DNA from: Pseudomonas allokribbensis
Lineage (GTDB): Bacteria > Pseudomonadota > Gammaproteobacteria > Pseudomonadales > Pseudomonadaceae
Direction of reading: 5' to 3'
NCBI RefSeq assembly: GCF_014863605.1
Contig: NZ_CP062252.1
Location: 3,605,001 to 3,669,000, forward strand
Length of the DNA: 64,000 nucleotides
A program made the position numbers and the translations under genes. Below the pieces are notes generated by a model. The model was not told where the DNA came from, made no database searches, and worked only from the letters and a program-made list of their open reading frames with translations. Shown piece after piece: positions 1 through 10,568 of this stretch (within the stretch, counting starts at the first letter, position 1; each line of letters opens with the position of its first letter).

Positions 1-308
1 ATCGGCACGTTGGACATGCGCTCGTGCAACTTGATGCTGCTGCCGCCGGAGCGGTCCTCAATGTCAAACACCGCTGCCGGGCCGGACGACAACTTCCCTG
101 GCACGATCACCCGAACCCCGTCCTTGTGCGGCTCCATTTGCAGGGCCCCGCGGCTTTGCGCCAGCTTGTCGGCCAGACACTGTGCGTACTCGTGGGGTTT
201 CTTGCCGGAAATGACGCTCATGGTCGGCAGTGTTTCATTGATTTCCGAAACACTTGCGCAACCACCCATCGCCAATGCCAACGGCACAAAGACCACACCC
301 CACTTCAT
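1..308 (-). CDS. Small lipoprotein, 3' end outside window
   Basis: The reverse strand opens with ATG at 308-306, preceded by an AGGAGA ribosome site. It reads MKWGVVFVPLALAMGGCAS, a type II signal peptide whose lipobox Cys is residue 18, so a lipid-anchored envelope protein is expected. The visible 102 codons continue with KPHEYAQCLADKLAQ and then a short beta-rich stretch. The C-terminus lies beyond the left edge. I do not recognise the family. The function is unknown; only the lipoprotein signal is clear. Confidence 0.75.
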   Translation of the reverse strand, partial: MKWGVVFVPLALAMGGCASVSEINETLPTMSVISGKKPHEYAQCLADKLAQSRGALQMEPHKDGVRVIVPGKLSSGPAAVFDIEDRSGGSSIKLHERMSNVP

Positions 309-519
309 ACAGAATCTCCTATAAAGACCCTCGGACAGCGTGAATGCCGTTTTTCTCCGAGGCTCATTGCATTTAACGCACATGAAATCGCGAATAACTG
401 TTTTTAATTGTCAAAGCGGCGCCCGACGGCCGGATAATAACCTGTCCGGGCTGATAAACTGCGCCAATCGACCCTGCTATCGTTTTGATTTTGTAGAAAA
501 AGCCCTTCTGGAGGCGCCC

Positions 520-822
520 ATGAAATTTATTCACCAGCGCGAGCACCTCAACGAAGACGACATCGTCGTCATCCAGTGCTCACAAACCTGCAACATCCGT
601 CTGATGAACGACGCCAACTTCCGCAGCTTCAAGAACGGCGGCCGTCACACCTATCACGGCGGCGCGTTCGACACCTTTCCGGCCCGCATCACCGCGCCGA
701 GCACCGGGTTCTGGAACATCACCATCGACACCGTCAACCGCCGTGCGATCAGCGTGACCCGCAAGCCGACCCTGACGCACTCGATCAAGATCATCCGTCG
801 CTCCAGCTCGAAACTCAGCTGA
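520..822 (+). CDS. DUF1883 domain protein
   Basis: 100 aa. The start ATG at 520 has GGAGG 5-9 bases upstream. The protein runs MKFIHQREHLNEDDIVV, then CNIRLMNDANFRSFKNGG, then a Tyr/His/Gly-rich stretch (RHTYHGGAF), and ends KIIRRS. This pattern matches what I recall of the DUF1883 family, a roughly 100-residue protein often found fused to TIR or standing alone. No signal peptide or membrane segment. The molecular role is unknown. It lies 28 bp before another small ORF on the same strand and may be co-transcribed with it. Confidence 0.8.
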   Translation: MKFIHQREHLNEDDIVVIQCSQTCNIRLMNDANFRSFKNGGRHTYHGGAFDTFPARITAPSTGFWNITIDTVNRRAISVTRKPTLTHSIKIIRRSSSKLS

Positions 823-850
823 TCGGCTCCTTCAACGCAATCAGGTAAGC

Positions 851-1027
851 ATGACCGTGGCCCAAACGACCAAATACGTCATCAAGTACAAACTGAACGG
901 CGAGCGCCGCTTCGAATTCGCCCAGCTGGAAAACGGCACGCCGGAAGAAGCCAAGGCTGCGCTGGATGCCCTGCACGGCCAGAGCGAAGACGTGATCAGC
1001 GACATCAGCGTCAGCAAGGCGTTGTAA
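851..1027 (+). CDS. Small conserved-looking protein, 58 aa
   Basis: ATG at 851 to TAA at 1025-1027, 58 codons. It follows the DUF1883 gene by 28 bp with a modest AGGTAAG upstream. The product starts MTVAQTTKYVIKYKLNG and is acidic, with an alternating strand-helix look (ERRFEFAQLENG, then EEAKAALDALHG). Codon use is GC3-rich like the neighbours, which supports a real gene. I recognise no domain. It ends only 12 bp before the Ada-box-like site of the next operon. Confidence 0.6.
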   Translation: MTVAQTTKYVIKYKLNGERRFEFAQLENGTPEEAKAALDALHGQSEDVISDISVSKAL

Positions 1028-1039
1028 GACGCGGGTGAC

Positions 1040-1069
1040 AATTCGACCGCAAGCGCCGGAGTGTTCCGG
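1040..1069 (+). promoter_or_regulatory. Ada-box-like operator before the 2OG oxygenase gene
   Basis: The site contains AAT-N6-GCAA (1040-1052), the spacing of boxes A and B in the E. coli Ada operator as I recall it. It continues into GCCGGAGTGTT and CGG. The 25 bp at 1045-1069 match 2515-2539, upstream of ada, at 23 of 25 positions. Repetition ahead of both transcription units of an alkylation-repair block suggests Ada-controlled promoters. This is inference; no binding data. Confidence 0.6.
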
Positions 1070-1119
1070 CCTGGCGGGCTGCCTAGACTGATCACCTGGA
1101 CGCAAGCCAAGGAATCAGT

Positions 1120-1833
1120 ATGCCGATGTCACCCGACTCTCCCCTCGACGCGCTCGACTGGGTCGCACTGGAACAACAGCTGGATCAGGACGGCTGCGCC
1201 ATCATCCGTTCGCTGTTGCGCCCGCAAACCTGTGATCGCCTGAGTGCGCTGTACCCGCAAAGCGAACCGTTCCGCTCACAGGTGATCATGGCCCGCCACG
1301 GTTTCGGTCGCGGCGAATACAAGTATCTGCGCTACCCGTTGCCTCCATTGGTGGAGCGCCTGCGCAATGCGCTTTATCCGCGCCTTGTTCCCCTGGCCAA
1401 TCGCTGGCATGAACGAATGGGCTTGCCGCAACGTTTTCCACCCCTGCACAGCGAGTTTCTTGCGCGCTGTCATGCCGCCGGTCAACTGCGGCCAACCCCG
1501 CTCTTGCTGCAATACGGCCCACAGGACTACAACTGTTTGCATCAGGACCTGTACGGCGAACACGTCTTCCCGCTGCAAGTCGCGATTCTTCTGTCAGAAC
1601 CTGGCGAGGACTTCAGCGGCGGTGAGTTCGTCCTGACCGAACAACGCCCGAGAATGCAGTCTCGCCCACTGGTGATGGACCTGAAGAAAGGCGACGCGCT
1701 GATCTTTGCCGTCAACCAACGCCCGGTCAAAGGCGTGCGCGGCGACTATCGGGTCACCATGCGCCATGGCGTCAGCCGCCTGCACAGCGGAAAACGGCAT
1801 ACTCTGGGCATCATTTTTCACGACGCTACCTGA
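1120..1833 (+). CDS. 2OG-Fe(II) oxygenase, alkB neighbour
   Basis: 237 aa. A double-stranded beta-helix dioxygenase by motif: HQD (H141, D143) and a distal His in RHGVSR (H216) would bind iron, and Arg226 in GKRHTLG could bind 2-oxoglutarate. The substrate is unknown. ATG at 1120; an alternative in-frame Met is residue 3. It ends 5 bp before alkB, so the two are almost certainly co-transcribed behind the Ada-box-like site at 1040-1069. The context suggests a role in alkylation damage or nucleic-acid/protein demethylation. That is inference from neighbours, as the sequence is clearly not an AlkB. Confidence 0.8.
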   Translation: MPMSPDSPLDALDWVALEQQLDQDGCAIIRSLLRPQTCDRLSALYPQSEPFRSQVIMARHGFGRGEYKYLRYPLPPLVERLRNALYPRLVPLANRWHERMGLPQRFPPLHSEFLARCHAAGQLRPTPLLLQYGPQDYNCLHQDLYGEHVFPLQVAILLSEPGEDFSGGEFVLTEQRPRMQSRPLVMDLKKGDALIFAVNQRPVKGVRGDYRVTMRHGVSRLHSGKRHTLGIIFHDAT

Positions 1834-1838
1834 CCATC

Positions 1839-2501
1839 ATGCACACCCACTTCGATCTGTTCGCCGACACCGAATCCGAGCAGCCCCGACGCGCTGAGCA
1901 GATCGGCGAACAATCCTGGGTGCTGCGCGGCTTCGCCCTTCCCCGTATCGAACAATTATTGCCGGCTCTGAAATCGGTCATCGAACGCGCCCCGTTGCGA
2001 CACATGATGACACCCGGCGGCTTCAGCATGTCAGTAGCCACCAGCAGTTGCGGAGCGCTTGGCTGGATCACCGACCGCAGCGGTTACCGTTACTCGGTCG
2101 ATGACCCTCTCAGCCACCAGTCTTGGCCGGAGATGCCCGAAGTCTTTCGCGACCTGGCGCAGACAGCGGCGAAGCAAGTCGGATTTTCCGATTTCATACC
2201 GGACTCCTGCCTGATCAACCGTTATGTCCCCGGCGCGAAAATGTCTTTGCATCAGGACAAGGACGAACATTCCTACACTGCACCGATCGTTTCTCTGTCA
2301 TTGGGTTTGCCCGCGATGTTCCTGTTCGGTGGTTTCGCCGGCAGCGACAGGAGCCAGCGCATTCCACTGCTGCACGGCGACATGGTGATCTGGGGTGGCG
2401 TTGATCGGCTGCGCTACCACGGCGTCCTGCCGGTCAAGTACGGCCGGCATCCGCAGTTGGGCGAACAGCGTTTCAACCTGACGTTTCGCACCGCCGGATA
2501 A
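1839..2501 (+). CDS. alkB: AlkB-type DNA oxidative demethylase
   Basis: 220 aa, close to E. coli AlkB (216). AlkB removes methyl groups from 1-methyladenine and 3-methylcytosine in DNA, using Fe(II), oxygen and 2-oxoglutarate in the cytoplasm. Iron ligands are visible as H138-Q-D140 and H194 (RYHGVLP). The 2OG-binding RFNLTFR gives R211 and R217. The substrate-gripping NRYVPGAKMSLHQD block is intact. The gene starts 5 bp after the upstream oxygenase with no clear Shine-Dalgarno, so translation may be coupled. It is followed 88 bp later by ada, in the usual adaptive-response pairing. Confidence 0.93.
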   Translation: MHTHFDLFADTESEQPRRAEQIGEQSWVLRGFALPRIEQLLPALKSVIERAPLRHMMTPGGFSMSVATSSCGALGWITDRSGYRYSVDDPLSHQSWPEMPEVFRDLAQTAAKQVGFSDFIPDSCLINRYVPGAKMSLHQDKDEHSYTAPIVSLSLGLPAMFLFGGFAGSDRSQRIPLLHGDMVIWGGVDRLRYHGVLPVKYGRHPQLGEQRFNLTFRTAG

Positions 2502-2510
2502 CCGCGCAAA

Positions 2511-2539
2511 GTTTGACCGCAAGGGCCGGAGTGTTACGG
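2511..2539 (+). promoter_or_regulatory. Ada-box-like operator before ada
   Basis: Bases 2515-2539 repeat the site at 1045-1069 with two mismatches. The core here is AGT-N6-GCAA (boxes A and B) followed by GCCGGAGTGTT. It starts 10 bp after the alkB stop and about 50 bp upstream of the ada ATG, where an autoregulatory Ada site would sit. A -10 element was not confidently placed. Confidence 0.6.
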
Positions 2540-2589
2540 TTGGCGGCACTGGTTAACCTGAAATTCAACAGGTCAACGGACTCTCCATC

Positions 2590-3657
2590 ATGAAAACGCT
2601 TTCGACCCCGCTGAACATTGAAGACGATCCACGCTGGTCCGCCGTCGTCGCCCGCGACCCACGGGCGGACGGTCAATTTGTCTACGCAGTGAAAACCACT
2701 GGCATCTATTGCCGTCCTAGCAGCCTGGCGCGTTTGCCTAAGCCGCAGAATGTCGAATTCTTCGACACCGCCGAAGAGGCCGAGGCAGCGGGTTATCGCC
2801 CCAGCAAACGGGCGAGCAAGGATCAAAGCGACGTGGCCGCGCAACATGCCGCAACGGTAGCCGCTGCGTGCCGACAGATCGAAACCGCCGAAACCCTGCC
2901 AGCGCTCAACGAACTGGCGGATGCCGCCGGCCTGAGCTCATTCCATTTCCATCGGGTATTCAAAGCCGCCACCGGCCTGACGCCCAAAGGGTACGCCGCC
3001 GCGCACCGCTCACGCAGAGTGCGGCAACGGTTGGCGGATGGCGACTCGGTAACCGACGCGTTGTACGACGCCGGCTTCAACTCCAACAGCCGTTTCTATG
3101 AAGCCGCCGACCAGTTGCTGGGCATGAAACCCGGCGACTTCCGGGCCGCCGGGCAAAACAACGACATTCGTTTTGCGGTCGGCCAATGCTCGCTCGGCGC
3201 CATTCTGGTGGCACAGAGTGATCGAGGAATTTGCGCGATTCTGTTGGGAGACGATCCCCATCAACTGGTCTGCGACCTGCAGGATCAATTTCGCCGGGCC
3301 AACCTGATCGGAGCCGACGCCGAGTTCGAACAACTGATCGCCCACGTCGTCGGCTTCATCGAAGCACCGGCCATCGGTCTCGATCTGCCACTGGATGTAC
3401 GGGGCACCGCGTTTCAGGAACGGGTCTGGCAGGCGCTGCGCGAAATACCGGTTGGCAGCACCGCCAGTTATGCCGACATCGCCCAGCGCATCGGCTCGCC
3501 CAAAGCGGTTCGGGCCGTTGCCCAGGCCTGCGGCGCCAACAGCCTCGCGGTGGCGATCCCTTGCCATCGCGTGGTCCGCAGCGACGGCAACCTTTCGGGC
3601 TATCGCTGGGGCGTGGAGCGCAAGCGTGAGTTGTTGTCCCGGGAAACGCAGCCTTAG
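2590..3657 (+). CDS. ada: Ada bifunctional regulator / O6-methylguanine methyltransferase
   Basis: 355 aa, standard Ada length. Layout: N-terminal methylphosphotriester domain (about 10-85), AraC-type helix-turn-helix (about 90-185), alkyltransferase (about 195-350) with acceptor Cys325 in IPCHRVV. The N-domain keeps the methyl-acceptor Cys41 (GIYCRP), but the other three zinc positions of the family are replaced: Ser45 in RPSS, and Ser and Ala in YRPSKRA. The codons read cleanly (AGC, AGC, GCG), so this is not a frameshift. The C-terminal repair activity looks intact; zinc binding and methyl sensing by the N-domain are doubtful. It ends overlapping the convergent next gene by 4 bp. Confidence 0.93.
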   Translation: MKTLSTPLNIEDDPRWSAVVARDPRADGQFVYAVKTTGIYCRPSSLARLPKPQNVEFFDTAEEAEAAGYRPSKRASKDQSDVAAQHAATVAAACRQIETAETLPALNELADAAGLSSFHFHRVFKAATGLTPKGYAAAHRSRRVRQRLADGDSVTDALYDAGFNSNSRFYEAADQLLGMKPGDFRAAGQNNDIRFAVGQCSLGAILVAQSDRGICAILLGDDPHQLVCDLQDQFRRANLIGADAEFEQLIAHVVGFIEAPAIGLDLPLDVRGTAFQERVWQALREIPVGSTASYADIAQRIGSPKAVRAVAQACGANSLAVAIPCHRVVRSDGNLSGYRWGVERKRELLSRETQP

Positions 3658-4112
3658 CGGATGCCGATGTAAATCGACACTGACTCGGGGCCGAAATAGG
3701 CCTCGAAGTCAGTGGCGTAACGTCGCTGAATCTGCGGATTGGCTTCGAAGTGTTTCCAGATCCGGCCCCAAGTGGCAATGACCGCATCGGGCAATGCGCC
3801 ATGTCCCTGGAACACCAGATACTCACCGCTTTCGATCCGAATGGTTTCGAAATCCGTCTGCGGATTGACGACGGCAACACCCGCCGTCACATCGAATGCC
3901 CCCGAAGCATCCGATTCATAGGCCGAGTACACCCCGTAAATCGGCGACTCGGTCAACTTGCCGGGAATGACCTCCGCCAGGTTCTTGCCGAAGAATTGCC
4001 CCCACATCGGGCCGATTTTCGCGGTTTCGGCCTTGTGTTCTGCGGCGTTGGTGGTTCGAACGCGCAAGCCTGAGACCGTGAACGACTCAACGTGCTGTTG
4101 TTGTAGATCCAT
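3654..4112 (-). CDS. GyrI-like effector-binding domain protein
   Basis: 152 aa, stand-alone domain. It resembles the C-terminal ligand-binding half of AraC/MerR regulators (GyrI/SOUL-like fold, Cass2 type). Signs are FTVSGLRVRTTN at the start, WGQFFGKN, the YGVYSAYESD strand, and the closing YFGPESVSIYIGIR. It has no helix-turn-helix, so it probably binds a small hydrophobic ligand or protein rather than DNA. It is convergent with ada and overlaps its stop codon by 4 bp; it is not part of the repair operon. ATG at 4112 has AGGGAGTG upstream. Ligand unknown. Confidence 0.82.
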   Translation of the reverse strand: MDLQQQHVESFTVSGLRVRTTNAAEHKAETAKIGPMWGQFFGKNLAEVIPGKLTESPIYGVYSAYESDASGAFDVTAGVAVVNPQTDFETIRIESGEYLVFQGHGALPDAVIATWGRIWKHFEANPQIQRRYATDFEAYFGPESVSIYIGIR

Positions 4113-4172
4113 CGAAGTGCCACTCCCTTTTTTGAAGTGCGGCCCGGCAGGTCCGCGATGGCGCTTAATGTG

Positions 4173-5156
4173 TCAGCGATTAACATCCACGACAACCCGT
4201 CCGCGCAGCTGCCCGGCGAGCAACTTCGGGGCCGCTTCGATGGCTTCGCTGAGACCGATTTCGTGGCTGATCAGCGGCAACAGGGAAAAATCCAGATCCT
4301 TGGCCAGACGTTCCCAGGCCTCGATTCGACGCGCTTTGGGCTGGGTCACGCTGTTGATTCCGGCCAGCGTCACACCACGCAAGATGAAAGGCGCCACCGA
4401 CGCCGGGAAATCCATGCCCTGAGCCAGACCGCACGCCGCGACAGTGCCCTCGGCGCGGGTGCTGGCGCAGGCGTTGGCCAATGTGTGGCTGCCGACCGAA
4501 TCGATGACCGCCGCCCAACGCTCCTTCGCCAGTGGCTTGCCGGGCCCGGACAAGGTCGCACGATCAATGATTTCGCTGGCGCCCAATTGCTGCAGATACT
4601 CATGCTCCGACACCCGGCCGGTAGATGCCACCACGCGATAGCCAAGCTTGTGCAACAAGGCGATTGCAAAGCTGCCGACCCCACCATTGGCACCGGTAAC
4701 CAATACTTCGCCCTGCTCCGGCGTCACGCCATTACGCTCCAGCGCCATGATGCACAGCATCGCCGTGTAGCCCGCCGTGCCAATGGCCATGGCTTGCGCG
4801 GCGGAAAACGCCTTGGGCAGTGGAATCAGCCAGTCGCCGTTGAGTCGGGCTTTCTGGGCCAGACCGCCCCAGTGATTTTCACCCACGCCCCAACCGTTGA
4901 GCAGCACCTGATCGCCAGTCTTATAGTCGGGATGCGAACTGACTTCGACCGTACCCGCCAGATCGATCCCCGGCACCATCGGAAATTTGCGCACCACCGG
5001 GCTGCTGCCGGTAATCGCCAGCCCGTCCTTGAAGTTGAGCGTGCTGTACGCGACTTGCACCGTCACATCGCCTTCAGGCAACTGCTGCTCGTCGATTTTC
5101 TGCAAGCTGGCGCGATAACCGCTGTCGTCTTTGTCGATCAGAATGCCGTTGAACAT
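4173..5156 (-). CDS. acuI: Acrylyl-CoA reductase / YhdH-type quinone oxidoreductase
   Basis: 327 aa, full length for the AcuI/YhdH branch of the medium-chain dehydrogenase superfamily. These enzymes reduce acrylyl-CoA to propionyl-CoA with NADPH. The family start [32 protein letters not shown] and the nucleotide-binding [11 protein letters not shown] are visible. Catalytic zinc cysteines are absent, as expected. It stands alone, 60 bp from the GyrI-like gene and divergent from the secreted-protein gene at 5336. In vivo it probably detoxifies acrylyl-CoA. Confidence 0.85.
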   Translation of the reverse strand: MFNGILIDKDDSGYRASLQKIDEQQLPEGDVTVQVAYSTLNFKDGLAITGSSPVVRKFPMVPGIDLAGTVEVSSHPDYKTGDQVLLNGWGVGENHWGGLAQKARLNGDWLIPLPKAFSAAQAMAIGTAGYTAMLCIMALERNGVTPEQGEVLVTGANGGVGSFAIALLHKLGYRVVASTGRVSEHEYLQQLGASEIIDRATLSGPGKPLAKERWAAVIDSVGSHTLANACASTRAEGTVAACGLAQGMDFPASVAPFILRGVTLAGINSVTQPKARRIEAWERLAKDLDFSLLPLISHEIGLSEAIEAAPKLLAGQLRGRVVVDVNR

Positions 5157-5335
5157 GATTGCCTCTCAGGAAATGAATTCAGGATCTCGTGGCATTCAAA
5201 TAGCACAATGCAACATTTTGCCCCACTCGACCTTCCGCCAATCGCTGAAACCGCCGGATGATTCCGGATCGGCCGGCTATGCTCTTTCGACGGCTTCCAC
5301 TTATCCCCGAGAAGCCCTTGTCGATGGAGCTGACA

Positions 5336-7780
5336 ATGTCCCGCGCCCGCCCTTTTCTTGCCTGGCTGATGCTCTGTCTGTTGGCATTCAATACCGCTTG
5401 GGCGGCGCCTGCGGCCAAGACGGCAGACGCCACTGCCGTTGAGCCGACATGGCCGCAAGTCATCACCAGCGGCAAGTCAAAACTCACCGTGTATCAGCCA
5501 CAGCTCGACAGCTGGGACGGCTACACCTTGCAGGCCCGCGCCGCCGTAGAAGCAACCGATGCTGCCGGCAAGTCGACTTATGGCATCGTCCAGTTCAGCG
5601 CTCACACGCTGGTCGACAAGACCACTCGCTGGGTCATGCTCGACCAGTACAAAATCATCAAGGCCGATTTCCCCGCAGACGCCAGCCAGGCAGAGATGTG
5701 GATCACGACACTGCAAAACGATGCGGCCAAGCGCAAGAAAACCATTTCACTCGATCAATTGGAGGCCGCCGTTGGCGTACTGACCGCCGAACAGAAAGCC
5801 GACACCGCGCCCCTGGAAAACACGCCACCGACCATCCTCAGCTCGGACGTGCCGGCCTTGCTTGTCTATATCGACGGTGAGGCTGCGTATCGCCAGGTCG
5901 ACGGCACCGGATTGCAACGGGTGATCAACACCCGTCCTCTGCTGCTCAAGGACGCCCAGGGCAAACATTATCTGCATGTGTTCGATGGCTGGATGGTTGC
6001 CGATCAATTGACGGGGCCCTACGCCCTGCTCTCATCGCCTCCAGCGGATCTGGAGAAAGCCAAGAAAGCGGCGATCGAGAGCCGGCAGGTGGATCTGCTC
6101 ACCGGGCAAAGCGATCCGAAGGACAAAGTGCCGAGCCTGGCCAAACCGCCGCAGCCAAAGATCTTCGTGGCCACGACCCCGACCGAACTGATCGTCACCG
6201 ACGGTGCGCCACAGTGGCAGCCGATCCAGGGAACGCAATTGCTGTATGTCAGCAACACCACCGGGCACATCTTCAAGGAAATCGGCGACCAGAACAGTTA
6301 TGTGCTGATCTCCGGCCGCTGGTTCCGCGCCGGTGACATGAACGGCCCGTGGACATTTACCCCGGCGGACAAACTGCCAGCAGACTTCGCCAACATCCCC
6401 GACGACAGTCCGAAAGAAAACGTCAAAGCCTCGGTCGCCGGGACGCCACAGGCCAAGGAAGCAGCCATTGCCGCCACCATTCCGCAGACGTCGGCAATCA
6501 AGAAAAGCGCGGTAAAAATGACGGCGCCACAATTTGACGGTGAGCCTCAACTCAAAGCCATCAGCGGGACCCCGCTTCAATATGTGATCAACAGCGCCAC
6601 GCCGATCATCCGGGTCGACAACAACAGTTGGTACGCCGTGGAGAACGGCATCTGGTTCGTCGCCACGGCAGTGACCGGGCCATGGACCGTCGCCAGCTCA
6701 GTGCCAGCGGTGATTTATTCGATTCCGCCGAACTCGCCGATGCACTACCTCACTTACGTCAAAGTCTATGAGTCCAGTGGTGACACGGTCGTCGTCGGCT
6801 ATACCCCGGGCTATCAGGGCTCGACGCTGGATCCGGCGACCGGCGTTGTGGTCTACGGCACCGGCTATCCGTACACGCCATGGGTTGGCAGCGTCTGGTA
6901 TGGACCTCCGGTGACTTACGGCTTTGGCGTCGCCATTCGCTACACGCCGTGGACTGGCTGGACCTTCGGCTTCGGGTTCGGCTGGAGCTGGGGCGGCAGC
7001 ACTGCCGCCATGGGCTGGGGCTGGGGCGCCTATCCATGGTGGGGCAATTACGGATGGGGTTACGCGTGGGGGCCGCACCTGTATCCGGCGCCATTGGCCT
7101 GGGGCGGCGCAGCCTACGGTTATCACGGTGGCGCCGTGGCCTGGGGCCCGGGCGGCTGGGCCGGTACTACCGGCAACATCTACCGGCAATGGGGTGATCG
7201 GGCGACCGTCAGCCGCTATGGCGCAGGCTACAACGCCTGGACCGGCAACCGCTGGGCTGGCCAGGTCGGTTCCTCCTACAACTCACGGACCGGGATTGCG
7301 ACCGCTGGCCAGCGTGGGGCGGTACACAATGTCTACACCGGCAACTATGCAACTGGCCGCAGCGGTGAAGTGGTCGGGCCGAACGGCGGTGCGATTGCCG
7401 GGGGCCGGGTGACGGCAGGCAACGCTCGCAATGGCACTCAGGTAACGGCCAATCGTGGCGCCGTTTACAACCCGAACACCGGCAATACCACGCAATACGG
7501 CGGGATTCACGGACGCAACAGCGGCGCCGCGCGGGTTGGCGACAATGTTTACGCCGGGCATGACGGCAACGTCTACAAGAAAACCGATGACGGCTGGCAG
7601 TCGATGGTCAAGGGGGGCGCAACCCGCGCACCGGCCAACAACAATGCTCAGTTACAGAACCTCAATCGCGACTCCGCGGCGCGTAACGTTGGCAATCAGC
7701 GTCTGAACAACTTCCACAACTCTTCGCAGTTCATGAACCATTCATTCGGCGGAGGGGGCGGTGGACTTCATCGACGCTGA
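5336..7780 (+). CDS. Large Gly/Trp/Tyr-rich secreted protein
   Basis: 814 aa from the ATG at 5336, chosen because GGAG lies 8 bases upstream and it begins a clean signal peptide (MSRARPF, hydrophobic core, cleavage after AWA). Upstream in-frame Mets lack this. Residues about 25-480 are soluble, with three related segments around LQRVINTRPLLL, TQLLYVSNTTGHI and TPLQYVINSATPI, each followed by a W-rich turn. Residues about 520-620 are dominated by Gly, Trp and Tyr. The tail has repeated motifs such as YNAWTGN, HNVYTGN and YNPNTGN. I recall relatives labelled carbohydrate-binding family V/XII, but cannot confirm that. Probably periplasmic or surface; function unknown. Confidence 0.8.
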   Translation: MSRARPFLAWLMLCLLAFNTAWAAPAAKTADATAVEPTWPQVITSGKSKLTVYQPQLDSWDGYTLQARAAVEATDAAGKSTYGIVQFSAHTLVDKTTRWVMLDQYKIIKADFPADASQAEMWITTLQNDAAKRKKTISLDQLEAAVGVLTAEQKADTAPLENTPPTILSSDVPALLVYIDGEAAYRQVDGTGLQRVINTRPLLLKDAQGKHYLHVFDGWMVADQLTGPYALLSSPPADLEKAKKAAIESRQVDLLTGQSDPKDKVPSLAKPPQPKIFVATTPTELIVTDGAPQWQPIQGTQLLYVSNTTGHIFKEIGDQNSYVLISGRWFRAGDMNGPWTFTPADKLPADFANIPDDSPKENVKASVAGTPQAKEAAIAATIPQTSAIKKSAVKMTAPQFDGEPQLKAISGTPLQYVINSATPIIRVDNNSWYAVENGIWFVATAVTGPWTVASSVPAVIYSIPPNSPMHYLTYVKVYESSGDTVVVGYTPGYQGSTLDPATGVVVYGTGYPYTPWVGSVWYGPPVTYGFGVAIRYTPWTGWTFGFGFGWSWGGSTAAMGWGWGAYPWWGNYGWGYAWGPHLYPAPLAWGGAAYGYHGGAVAWGPGGWAGTTGNIYRQWGDRATVSRYGAGYNAWTGNRWAGQVGSSYNSRTGIATAGQRGAVHNVYTGNYATGRSGEVVGPNGGAIAGGRVTAGNARNGTQVTANRGAVYNPNTGNTTQYGGIHGRNSGAARVGDNVYAGHDGNVYKKTDDGWQSMVKGGATRAPANNNAQLQNLNRDSAARNVGNQRLNNFHNSSQFMNHSFGGGGGGLHRR

Positions 7781-7888
7781 CCCGAATCCCGCGAGGCTAC
7801 AAATCTCGGCTGGCCCTGCACCCGGTTTTGCTGGTAAAAAAACCGGCTTCAGCTTCCCTGCCCTGCTTTGTCCTTCGGAGTCTTTTCC

Positions 7889-9884
<1,996 letters not shown>

Positions 9885-10565
9885 ATGTCGCTGACGAGTG
9901 CCGATTTCGCGGCGATCTGGCTGACCCTGAAACTGGCGTCCCTGACCACCGCGATCCTGCTGGTCATCGGCACTCCGATTGCCCTGTGGCTGTCGCGCAG
10001 CCAGTCCTGGCTGCGCGGCCCCATCGGGGCGATTGTCGCCCTGCCCCTGGTGCTGCCGCCGACCGTCATCGGTTTTTATCTGTTGCTCGCACTCGGGCCT
10101 AATGGCTTTCTTGGGCATTTCACCCAGTGGCTGGGGCTCGGCACACTGACGTTCAGTTTCACCGGACTGGTCATCGGCTCGGTGCTCTATTCCATGCCCT
10201 TTGTGGTGCAGCCGTTGCAAAACGCTTTTTCCGCCATCGGCACTCGCCCCCTGGAAGTGGCGGCCACCTTGCGCGCCAATCCATGGGACACTTTTTTCAG
10301 CGTCATCCTGCCGCTCGCACGTCCCGGTTTCATTACGGCGGCGATCCTGGGTTTCGCCCATACCGTCGGCGAATTCGGCGTTGTACTGATGATCGGCGGC
10401 AATATTCCCGACAAGACCCGGGTGGTCTCGGTACAAATCTACGACCACGTCGAAGCCATGGAATACTCACAAGCACATTGGCTCGCCGGTGCGATGCTGG
10501 TGTTTTCGTTTCTGGTGTTGCTGGCGCTCTATTCCAGCCGCAAGTCGCGCGCAGGCTGGAGTTGA
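9885..10565 (+). CDS. modB: Molybdate ABC transporter, permease
   Basis: 226 aa. The ATG at 9885 directly abuts the modA stop, implying translational coupling. About five membrane spans, starting with the TTAILLVIG segment. The cytoplasmic coupling motif appears as [25 protein letters not shown] (EAA-loop of ABC permeases), and [17 protein letters not shown] is typical of ModB. It forms the channel dimer for molybdate with ModC. Confidence 0.95.
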   Translation: MSLTSADFAAIWLTLKLASLTTAILLVIGTPIALWLSRSQSWLRGPIGAIVALPLVLPPTVIGFYLLLALGPNGFLGHFTQWLGLGTLTFSFTGLVIGSVLYSMPFVVQPLQNAFSAIGTRPLEVAATLRANPWDTFFSVILPLARPGFITAAILGFAHTVGEFGVVLMIGGNIPDKTRVVSVQIYDHVEAMEYSQAHWLAGAMLVFSFLVLLALYSSRKSRAGWS

Positions 10566-10568
10566 TCG

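Noticed and set aside
4137..5261. 374-codon open frame on the plus strand
   Set aside because: Antisense shadow of the acuI-type gene.
7831..7856. CCGGTTTT / AAAACCGG hairpin after the secreted-protein gene as terminator
   Set aside because: The arms pair, but no T run follows on either strand, so a terminator call is not justified.
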